From Elstera litoralis (GTDB taxonomy: Bacteria > Pseudomonadota > Alphaproteobacteria > Elsterales > Elsteraceae), in contig NZ_LAJY01000105.1 in NCBI RefSeq assembly GCF_000963705.1, forward strand, positions 1 to 7,914: a DNA stretch of 7,914 bases, in the 5' to 3' direction. Positions 1 through 7,824 of the stretch are shown one piece after another; the stretch's first letter is position 1, and every line of letters begins with the position of its first letter. The notes beneath the pieces are model-generated. The model searched no databases. It was not told where the DNA came from and worked only from the letters and a program-made list of their open reading frames with translations. The position numbers and the translations under genes were made by a program.

Positions 1-880
1 ACTCCTCCGCCCTTTGGCATCCATCTGGGTCATCACGGTATAGAAGACCCAGCAGACCGCCAGAACGATGAGGTTATAGACAATCGAAACGGCGGCGGCT
101 TTGCCAAGGTCGAACTGCCCCAGCGCCAGCTTCACCAAATCGATGGAGAGGAACGTCGTCGAGTTACCCGGCCCGCCGCCGGTCACGACGAAAGGCTCGG
201 TATAGATCATGAAACTATCCATGAAGCGCAGCAGCACGGCAATCAGCAGCACCCGGCGCATTTTTGGCAGTTGGATCTTGCGGAACACGGCCCAGCGCGA
301 GGCCCCATCGATGCGCGCCGCCTGATAATAGGCGTCCGGGATCGACTTCAGCCCAGCGTAGGAGAGCAGGGCGACCAGCGAGGTCCAGTGCCACACGTCC
401 ATAAGCACAATCGTCACCCAGGCCGATAGGGCATTCTGCGAATAATTATAGGGAATACCGAGACCGTTCACGACCGCGCCGAACAGGCCGATGTCCGAGC
501 GGGCGAAGACCTGCCAAATCGTGCCCACAACGTTCCACGGCACCAGCAGCGGCAGCGCCATGACGATCAAACAGGCTGCGACCGTCCAACCCTGGCGCGG
601 CATGGCCAGCGCCACCGCGATTCCCAACGGCACTTCGATGGCCAGAATGATTCCGGAGAACAGCAGGTTCCGCCACAGCGCGTCGAAAAAGCGCCCGCCG
701 AGATCGGTGCTCGGGTCCAAAAGTTCCACGAACCAGCCGACGCCGTTCCAGAAGAACTGATTATTCCCGAACGTATCCTGCATCGAATAATTGACGACCG
801 TCATCAGCGGCAGAATCGCGCTGAAGGCCACCACTAGGAAGACCGGCAGCACCAGCAGCCAGGCTTTGTTATTTTCCGTC

Positions 881-888
<8 letters not shown>
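1..888 (-). CDS. glpP: Glycerol ABC transporter permease GlpP (partial, C-terminus cut by window edge)
   Basis: This is an inner-membrane permease subunit of a sugar/polyol-type (CUT1, MalF-like) ABC importer. It reads from ATG at 888 to the left edge as 296 codons with no stop, so only the extreme C-terminus should be missing. It begins MDKTENNKAWLL. About six hydrophobic segments lie near residues 10-32, 75-96, 103-125, 153-176, 212-235 and 264-286. The cytoplasmic EAA loop that docks on the ATPases is clear: Q189-A190-A191, G195, then I205-Q-L-P208, which fits the consensus EAA-x3-G-x9-I-x-LP with Glu replaced by Gln. The start codon lies inside the end of glpT (8-base overlap), and AAGAGG at 895-900 sits 6 bases upstream as ribosome binding site, so it is translationally coupled to glpT. 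The glpD-S-T order supports glycerol as substrate by analogy with the Rhizobium system. The substrate itself cannot be read from the sequence. Confidence 0.9.
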
Positions 889-1975
<1,087 letters not shown>

Positions 1976-1982
1976 GATCGCC

Positions 1983-3065
1983 TCACGCTGCCAGGGCCGC
2001 GTCGGCGGCTTCAACCAGCGCGCCGTCGGGGGAGAAGAGGTAGAGCCGCTTTGGATCGAGCGACAGGCGAATCGGCGCGCCGGGATCGACCTTCACCACG
2101 CCGCGCGCGAGCGCAACCCAGCGGTCTTGCCCCGAATCGACGTGGATATAGCTTTCCGAGCCGGTGATTTCCGACACGGCCACCGTGCCCGCGAGAATGA
2201 GATTATCGTATCCCCCGCCGTTCAGCCCGGCGTGATGGGCACGGAAACCGAAAATATAGGCCCCATCGGCAACCGCGAACCGCCCGGTTTCGAACTGGCT
2301 GCCATCGGGCAGGCGGTAGGTATTGCCGCTTTTCCAGACGGAAACCGTGTTCAGCGGCGGATCGGACAGAACTTTCGCGGTCGTCAGATCCTGCGGCACC
2401 CGGTAAATTTGCGCGGTCGGACCGAACTGCGTCACCCGCCCTTCCCAGAGGGTCGCGGTATGGCCGCCGAGCAGCAGCGCTTCCGTGGGCTCAGTAGTGG
2501 CATAGACGAAGATGCTGCCCGTCGCGGCGAAGAGGCGCGGCAGTTCCTCGCGCAGCTCTTCGCGCAGCTTATAATCGAGGTTCGCCAGCGGCTCATCCAT
2601 TAGTACCAGATCGGCCCCTTTCACCAGCGCGCGGGCAATCGCCGTGCGCTGCTGCTGGCCGCCGGAAAGCTGCAAGGGCGTGCGCTGCAAATAAGGCTCC
2701 AGCCGCAGCAAAGCCGCCGCCTCCCGCCCCCGTTTTTCGATCTCGGCCTTATCGAGCCCCGCCACCCTTAAGGGCGAAACGATGTTTTCGAAGACCGACA
2801 GCGTCGGGTAATTGATGAACTGCTGATAGACCATCGCCACCGAGCGCTTGCGCACCGGCAGGCCGGTAATATCGCGCCCATCGAAGCTCATCGTCCCGGA
2901 GGTCGATTTATCGAGCCCCGCCATCAGGCGCATCAGGCTGGTTTTGCCCGCGAGCGTCGGCCCCAGGAGAACATTCACCGTGCCGCGATCCAGCGTCAGC
3001 GTCACATCCTGGATGTGATCTTCCCCCATCACGCGCTTGGAGATGTTTTTCAGGCTCAGGCTCAT
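1983..3065 (-). CDS. glpS: Glycerol ABC transporter ATP-binding protein GlpS (no H-switch histidine)
   Basis: This is the second cytoplasmic ATPase subunit (360 aa) of the importer, expected to form a heterodimer with GlpT. Visible motifs: a variant Walker A GPTLAGKT (residues 35-42, all consensus positions kept), Q-loop Gln81/Gln82 (VYQQF), a canonical signature LSGGQQQR (133-140), and Walker B LVLMDEP with Asp157 and Glu158 followed by ANLD. Where the H-switch histidine normally stands (YVTHDQ) this protein reads YATTEP, putting Thr191 (codon ACT, 2493-2495) in the histidine position. A TOBE-like C-terminal region follows (e.g. FGFRAHHAGL, RLSLDPKRLYLFSPDG). The start ATG overlaps the glpD stop as ATGA, a 4-base overlap implying translational coupling. 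GGCGG lies a few bases upstream. The stop TGA overlaps the ribosome binding site of glpT. Assignment rests on family motifs plus position next to glpD. Other carbohydrate-type ATPases are possible but less likely. Confidence 0.92.
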   Translation of the reverse strand: MSLSLKNISKRVMGEDHIQDVTLTLDRGTVNVLLGPTLAGKTSLMRLMAGLDKSTSGTMSFDGRDITGLPVRKRSVAMVYQQFINYPTLSVFENIVSPLRVAGLDKAEIEKRGREAAALLRLEPYLQRTPLQLSGGQQQRTAIARALVKGADLVLMDEPLANLDYKLREELREELPRLFAATGSIFVYATTEPTEALLLGGHTATLWEGRVTQFGPTAQIYRVPQDLTTAKVLSDPPLNTVSVWKSGNTYRLPDGSQFETGRFAVADGAYIFGFRAHHAGLNGGGYDNLILAGTVAVSEITGSESYIHVDSGQDRWVALARGVVKVDPGAPIRLSLDPKRLYLFSPDGALVEAADAALAA

Positions 3066-4573
3066 GAGGCACCGCCTGCCGAGGCCATAAAGCGCATTAG
3101 CGCGGCCACATCGGTCGGGGCGAGTTTCAGCCCGAGTTTACTGCGTCGCCAGAGAATATCGTCTGCCGTCCGCGCCCATTCTTCCCGCATCAAATAGAGA
3201 ACCTCACGTTCAGTCAGATCGGCCCCAAAAGTCTGGCCGAGATCGGCAAGGCTTTTCGCCCCGCCTAAAAGAAGATCGGCGCGCGTGCCGTAAGTGCGGG
3301 CGAGCCGCCAAGCGTGCGCCGCTTTGAGAAACGGGTAGCGCTGCTGGAGGTTCTGAACGAGAGCATCGAACCCGGTCACGGGAAAATCGCCGCCGGGCAA
3401 GGGCTCGCCGCCCGTCCAGCCCTTCGGCTTTTTCGTCGCGGACGGCAGATGCGGCCCCAGTTTCTCCAGCACCGCTTCGGCCAAGCGCCGGTAGGTGGTG
3501 ATCTTGCCGCCGAAGACCGACAGCAGCGGCGCGGCACTGCTGGGCGCATCGAGCGTCAGCACATAATCGCGCGTCGCTTCCTGGGCTTTCGAGGCGCCGT
3601 CGTCGTAGAGCGGGCGGACGCCGGAATAGGTCCAGACGACATCCTCCTGCGTCACGGGGCGGGCGAAATACTCGGAGGCCGCCGAGCAGAGATAGGCAAT
3701 TTCCTGCGGCGTCGCCGCCACCTTGGCCGGATCGCCGACATAATCCTGATCGGTGGTGCCAATCAGGGTGAAATCCTGCTCATACGGAATGGCGAAAATA
3801 ATCCGTCCGTCGCCATTCTGGAAAATATAGCAGCGGTCGTGATCGAAGAGTTTCCGCACTACAATGTGCGAGCCCTGCACGAGGCGCACTTTCGCCGTGC
3901 CGTTGGAGCGGATGCGCTGGGTCAGCACGTCCGCCACCCACGGCCCCGCCGCATTCACCAGCGCTTTTGCCACGATCTGCCGTCGCGCCCCGTCGCGGGT
4001 TTCCATTTCCAGCACCCAGCGGTCGGCGCGGCGGTCGGCGGAAATGAAGCGCGTTCCGGTTTCGATTTCGGCCCCGCGCGCTTTCGCATCCATCGCATTC
4101 AGCACCACAAGGCGCGAGTCCTGCACCCAGCAGTCGGAATATTCGAACGCCCGCGCGAACCCCGGCTTCAGCGGTGCGCCCGCCGCATCCCGGCGCAGAT
4201 CAAGCGTGCGCGTGCCGGGCAGCAGCTTCCGCCCGCCAAGATGATCGTAGAGAAACAGCCCCAAGCGCAGCAGCCACTGCGGACGCAACCCCTTGTGATG
4301 CGGCAGCACGAAGCGCAGCGGCCAGATAATATGGGGGGCCAGCGCCCACAGAATTTCGCGTTCGATCAGCGCTTCGCGCACCAGTCGAAACTCATAATGC
4401 TCCAGATAGCGCAGGCCACCATGAATGAGCTTGGTTGACCACGACGAGGTGCCGCTGGCCAGATCATTTTGCTCGCAAAGATAGGTCTTTAGCCCCCGGC
4501 CCACTGCGTCGCGCGCAATGCCGCAGCCATTGATCCCACCGCCGATGATGGCAAGGTCGTAGACCTGCTCCAT
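3062..4573 (-). CDS. glpD: Aerobic glycerol-3-phosphate dehydrogenase GlpD
   Basis: This is an FAD-dependent enzyme at the inner face of the cytoplasmic membrane. It oxidises sn-glycerol-3-phosphate to dihydroxyacetone phosphate and reduces quinone. At 503 aa it is close to E. coli GlpD (501 aa). The N-terminal dinucleotide-binding motif is GGGINGCG (residues 11-18). It is followed by the family hallmarks TSSWSTKLIHGGLRYLEHYEFRL (about 42-64, including His51 and Arg55), GFEYSDCW-like AFEYSDCWV (142-150), LVNAAGPWV (205-213), QGSHIVV (233-239), IGTTDQDY (271-278), WTYSGVRPL (314-322, Arg320 matching the phosphate-binding Arg317 of E. coli) and FGGKITTYR (354-362). A C-terminal helical domain follows. 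ATG at 4573 is preceded by GGAGG at 4578-4582. It is the first gene of the glpD-S-T-P run and its stop overlaps the glpS start. No damage is seen. This is a very secure call. Confidence 0.97.
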   Translation of the reverse strand: MEQVYDLAIIGGGINGCGIARDAVGRGLKTYLCEQNDLASGTSSWSTKLIHGGLRYLEHYEFRLVREALIEREILWALAPHIIWPLRFVLPHHKGLRPQWLLRLGLFLYDHLGGRKLLPGTRTLDLRRDAAGAPLKPGFARAFEYSDCWVQDSRLVVLNAMDAKARGAEIETGTRFISADRRADRWVLEMETRDGARRQIVAKALVNAAGPWVADVLTQRIRSNGTAKVRLVQGSHIVVRKLFDHDRCYIFQNGDGRIIFAIPYEQDFTLIGTTDQDYVGDPAKVAATPQEIAYLCSAASEYFARPVTQEDVVWTYSGVRPLYDDGASKAQEATRDYVLTLDAPSSAAPLLSVFGGKITTYRRLAEAVLEKLGPHLPSATKKPKGWTGGEPLPGGDFPVTGFDALVQNLQQRYPFLKAAHAWRLARTYGTRADLLLGGAKSLADLGQTFGADLTEREVLYLMREEWARTADDILWRRSKLGLKLAPTDVAALMRFMASAGGAS

Positions 4574-4587
4574 CTTTCCTCCCCCAT

Positions 4588-4608
4588 GCGCAGGATCTTC
4601 GCCTGCGC
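4588..4608 (-). other. Inverted repeat / hairpin in the glpD leader
   Basis: A perfect 7-bp stem, GCGCAGG at 4588-4594 and CCTGCGC at 4602-4608, flanks a 7-base loop. It lies immediately upstream of the purine-rich glpD ribosome binding site (GGGGGAGG, 4578-4585). In the transcript it would form a stable GC-rich hairpin in the 5' leader. It is not followed by a T-run on the minus strand, so it is not a standard intrinsic terminator. A role in mRNA stability, translation control or protein binding is only inference. Confidence 0.5.
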
Positions 4609-4617
4609 GTTTCCTTA

Positions 4618-4655
4618 TTTCGTTTGATCGTATTCGCGCCTTAATCCGAACTCAA
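4618..4655 (-). promoter_or_regulatory. Candidate glpD promoter with overlapping GlpR operator
   Basis: On the minus strand, TTGAGT (4650-4655, 4 of 6 matches to the -35 consensus) is followed after exactly 17 bases by TACGAT (4627-4632, 4 of 6 matches to the -10). Transcription would then start near 4620, leaving a leader of roughly 45-50 bases. Three TCG-containing repeats lie across and just downstream of the -10: TTTCG (4618-4622), GATCG (4626-4630) and ATTCG (4632-4636). As CGAA/CGAT elements on the minus strand these resemble the repeated CGAA-type half-sites of DeoR-family GlpR operators. A repressor bound there would block polymerase. This reading rests on consensus matching by eye, and the operator assignment is inference. 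Confidence 0.4.
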
Positions 4656-4787
4656 GAGAGATTCACACTATTGCAATGCGATATTTTACCTAAATATTAA
4701 GAACACCAGCATAACAGCAGGGTCGCACCAAAAAATCGCGCGTTCATTTATAATACAATTACCGGCGTAGGCTGAATTTTAACTTCT
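4656..4787. other. AT-rich intergenic stretch between glpR and glpD
   Basis: No gene is seen here. The base composition is clearly richer in A and T than the flanking genes. It holds an 8-bp perfect palindrome ATTGCAAT (4670-4677), centred about 20 bases upstream of the proposed -35 box. It also has an A6 run at about 4730-4735 (T6 on the minus strand) after the glpR stop. The bases before that T-run, read in the glpR direction, do not make a convincing stem, so a glpR terminator cannot be claimed. The palindrome could be an activator site, but nothing in the sequence identifies the protein. Confidence 0.4.
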
Positions 4788-5620
4788 CTAAGTCGCAGGC
4801 TCGTCTTCCGAACTACCCACTTCCAGCACTTCCACCGAATGTTCGCGGCAGATATCACCGATTTTTCCGTCGGGGAGCCGGTCGGTGACGAAGAGATCAA
4901 TCTCCGAGACATGGCCGATGCGCACCGGCGCGGTGCGCTCGAACTTCATTTTATCGGCCACCAGGATCACATGGCGGGCGTTTTCGATGATGGCGCGCGA
5001 GACGCGCACCTCGCGGTAATCGAAATCGAGCAGCGCGCCCTCATCATCGATCGCCGACGCGCCGATAACCGCATAATCCACCTTGAACTGATGGATGAAC
5101 TGCACCGTCGCTTCCCCCACCACCGCGCCATCGACGCGCCGCACCGGCCCGCCCGCGACGATCACATCAATATGCGGATTGGGGTACAGCAGCGTCGCCA
5201 CATTGAGATTATTCGTAATCACCAGCAAATCTTCGTGCTGGCCCAAGCTTTCGCGACCTCTTCGGTCGTTGTGCCGATATTGATGAACAGCGAAGCCCGG
5301 TTAGGAATGTGCCGCGCCGCCGCCAGGCCAATCGCCTCTTTCTCGGTCTGCGCCACGAAGCGCCGCGCCTGATAGGCGAGATTGCTGACGCCCGACGAGA
5401 TGATTGCGCCGCCATGCACGCGCGACAGCAAGCGCCGCTCACACAGATCGTTGAGATCCTTGCGGATGGTCTGGGGCGTCACCTCGAAGCGCGCCGCCAG
5501 ATCTTCCACCGTTACCCGGCCATTGGCGCGCGCCTGTTTCAGAATCTCCTGCTGACGGTCATTGGTGACGGTTTGCATCCGCAGATCGGGACGAAATGCT
5601 TGCAGCGTGGCACGCGCCAT
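4788..5620 (-). pseudogene. glpR: DeoR-family glycerol-3-phosphate repressor GlpR, frameshifted
   Basis: This is a transcriptional repressor of glycerol genes, relieved by glycerol-3-phosphate in the GlpR family. Repaired, it is 277 aa (E. coli GlpR has 252). The N-terminal winged HTH is intact (VTVEDLAARFEVTPQTIRKD, residues 37-56, typical DeoR). The effector domain shows FINIGTTTEEVAKA (112-125), then after a frame change LVITNNLNVATLL, IVAGGPVRRVDGAVVGEAT, DYAVIGASAIDDEGALLDFDYREV and RAIIENARHVILVADKMKF, all hallmarks of E. coli GlpR. The break lies near 5244-5247. As given, the first frame runs to a stop at 5219 and yields only 133 aa. Adding one base (GCT TTG GGC in place of GCTTGGGC) rejoins the frames as AKALGQHEDLL. 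ATG at 5620 has GGGAGGG about 6 bases upstream. A second ATG at 5578 (MQTVTNDRQQ) better matches relatives but lacks a ribosome binding site. It may be a sequencing error or a true loss of function. It sits directly upstream of glpD. Confidence 0.9.
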
Positions 5621-5680
5621 AGGGTTCCCTCCCGCCGTTCAATCTTCTTTTTTTAGTGGCGCTTTTTGCGCTGTATCAGC
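5621..5680. other. Short spacer between chemoreceptor gene and glpR
   Basis: This 60-base gap carries the glpR ribosome binding site (GGGAGGG on the minus strand, about 5627-5633). It also contains a small GCGC-AAAAA-GCGC inverted repeat (5660-5672), followed in the direction of transcription by an A-rich stretch with no T-run. No intrinsic terminator for the chemoreceptor gene is visible, so read-through into glpR is possible. I see no convincing separate glpR promoter in the gap, though one could lie inside the upstream gene. Confidence 0.45.
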
Positions 5681-7824
5681 CTATACCGCCGTGCGGACTT
5701 TCGAAACAAACCGATCGACTTCGGTTGAAAGATGCCCGGTATCGTCGCGCAGAATTTGCGCCGCCGACAGGCTTTCCCCCGCCGACCGCCCGACCACGGC
5801 GGTAGCTTGAGTGACATCGCCCAGAATCGTTGCCGCTTCGGTGCTGCTTTCGGCGGCGATATGCAGGCCCCTTGCGATTTCCCGCGTCGATGCGTCCTGC
5901 TGATCGACCGCCGCCGCAATCGTGGCCCCAATCCCCTCGATGCCGACGATGACCGACTGCACCTCGCGGATTGCCCGCGAAACACTTTCGGCAATATTTT
6001 GCACCTGGGCGATTTGCGCCGAAATTTCATCGGTGGCTTTCGCCGTTTGCGTAGCGAGCGATTTCACCTCGCCCGCCACCACGGCGAACCCCTTGCCCGC
6101 ATCCCCGGCGCGCGCGGCTTCGATGGTGGCGTTCAGCGCCAGCAGATTGGTTTGCGAGGCGACCTGATGAATGAGATCAACCACGGTGCCGATACGCAAC
6201 GCCGCCGCCGAAAGCCCTTCCACCGTTTCGCGCGTTTTCATCACCGTCTGCACGGCCGAGCCCGACATATGGGCCGATTCGCTCACCCGCTGGGCGATTT
6301 CGGCAATCGACTGGGACAATTGCTCCGCCGCCGCCGCCGCTTGGCCGACGCTGTGGTTAGCCTGTTGCGCCGCCTCCGCCGCTTGGTCCACTTTGCTGCG
6401 GTTCTGTTCGGTCAGATCGCTCATCGCGCGCACGCTGCCATAAAACTTTTTCGACCGCGCCCGAAACGCGCGTCGCCACTTGCTGCACGTCGGCTTCGAA
6501 CATATTGGCCATCGAGAGCATTGTGTCGCGCCGCTCTTGGCTCGCTTGCGCGCGCGCGGCCTCAATCCGCGTCTGGTTGAGCGTAACTTCTTTCGCCGTA
6601 TCGCGGAACACTAGCAGCGCTTGCGACATAGCCGCCACTTCATCCGCGCCTTTGGTTTGAATATCGGTCTCTAACTCACCGCCCGCGATCCGGCGCATCG
6701 CTTCGGCCAGAAGCTGCAAGCGGCGGACGATGGACCGCCCAACGTAGAGCCACGCCAGCAGGAAAATCGCCAAAATCATCACGCCGCTAATCCCGAGTTG
6801 CAGCATCAGCGAAGATTCCGCTTGGTCCTTGGTTCCGACCGCCGTGCGATCCGCCGTGCCTTGCTGATCGGCGACAAGCTCGGCGACGATTTGTCCGAGA
6901 CTTGCCGACGCGGTCGCAAGCTCGCCCTGAACCTTGGCGATTTCCTCCTCCAGCCCCCATTGCCGAGCCCGCAACCCGAAAACACCTTCCGCCCCCTGCC
7001 CGTGCCGCGTGATTTTGGCCGAGAGCGCTTCCAATTTTTGCTTGTTAGCGGGATCGGGGTAGTTATCCAGCACTGAATTCAGGCGATGTTCCGCCAAAGC
7101 GTAGCGCGGCTCCAAATTATCGTAGATAGCACCACGGGGAATGCTGGCGGCGGCGACCAGCATACCGACCGCAAGATTGCTGTTCGATTGAAGGTCGAGC
7201 AACCCACGCAGGCTTGGTAAATCGAGTGTGGAGAGCCGTTGAGCCGCCTCCCCGGTCTTCGCCGTAGGGTCGCCCACTGATCGCAGGCTGCGCCTCAAAT
7301 CCAACTCGGCAGATTTAATCAGGGGATTGAGCTGCTCATTGAGCGCTTCAAATTCGAGAATCGTCTCATTTACATGGTTGGCGATCGTCGCGCCGACTTC
7401 GAGGCGTTTTCCAACGCGCTCCGCCAACGCCTTTATCAGATTTTCGCTCTCCGCACTGATTGCCGCCACTTTTTTCGACCTGGGGCGAGGCCGAGAGAAT
7501 CGCTTTCAAACGGTCTAATTTTTCCGTCTGGCGCGCCAGCGATGCCGTCACCGCCTGCGTCTGCACGGCCAAAGCTTCGGCTGTATCAGTCTGCGTCAAG
7601 GCTGATGTATCGGCGCGCAAACTGCCCGTTACCTGCGCCAGTTCCAAGGAGGCAACGACCGATGGCAACACGCTTCCCCGTAAGGATTCGATTCCGCCGA
7701 CGGTGTCGGTCAAGGAAAGGTAAGACGCACCGCCATTCAGCGCCGTCAGGCAGGCGATGAGCCCAAAGGTTCCATACAGACGCGCTTTAATCCCAAAACG
7801 GGACCCTACCGTTTGAGCAGTCAT
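5681..7824 (-). pseudogene. Methyl-accepting chemotaxis protein with large helical sensor domain, two frameshifts
   Basis: This is a transmembrane chemoreceptor that would signal through CheW/CheA to the flagellar motor. With two surplus bases removed it is exactly 713 codons plus stop. Order: cytoplasmic start; TM1 about 16-37; a periplasmic, mostly helical region of about 300 residues (38-338); TM2 about 340-361 (ISGVMILAIFLLAWLYV); HAMP about 362-412 (MRRIAGGELETDI, DEVAAMSQAL); a linker coiled coil; and the signalling domain to 713. The hairpin tip is classic: QTNLLALNATIEAARAGDAG at 557-576, then KGFAVVAGEVKSLA at 577-590. No CheR-docking pentapeptide is seen at the C-terminus (ends EVDRFVSKVRTAV). 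Breaks: an A6 run (minus strand) at 7470-7475, where five A would give VEKVAAISAE; and the A5/T4 runs at 6442-6451, where one base fewer gives VEKVYGSVRAMSD. Residues on both sides are fully conserved. ATG at 7824 is preceded by AGGGAG (7831-7836). The length and LQSNSNLAVGMLVAAASI-like segment suggest a helical bimodular (HBM/TorS-like) sensor, but the ligand is unknown. Confidence 0.88.

Noticed and set aside
1976..2014. Longer GlpT start at 2014 (MKPPTRPWQREAI)
   Set aside because: It would overlap the end of glpS by 32 bases with no ribosome binding site. ATG at 1975 has GAGG at proper spacing and gives the family-typical N-terminus.
3314..4438. A 374-codon open frame on the plus strand opposite glpD
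   Set aside because: It lies wholly antisense to a clearly functional glpD. Its composition is Arg/His/Gln-rich with no recognisable domain, as expected for a GC-rich shadow frame.
5660..5672. GCGC-A5-GCGC repeat as a terminator of the chemoreceptor gene
   Set aside because: It has only a 4-bp stem, and the following bases on the coding strand are A-rich, not U-rich.
5732..6580. A 282-codon open frame on the plus strand opposite the chemoreceptor signalling domain
   Set aside because: It is antisense to the highly conserved chemoreceptor core and is a low-complexity Arg/His-rich product with no domain or ribosome binding site.
7470..7476. Programmed minus-one ribosomal frameshift at AAAAAAG in the chemoreceptor
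   Set aside because: The zero frame reads GAA AAA AGT, which is not the phase needed for A_AAA_AAG slippage. The correction needed is to skip one base, not to step back one.
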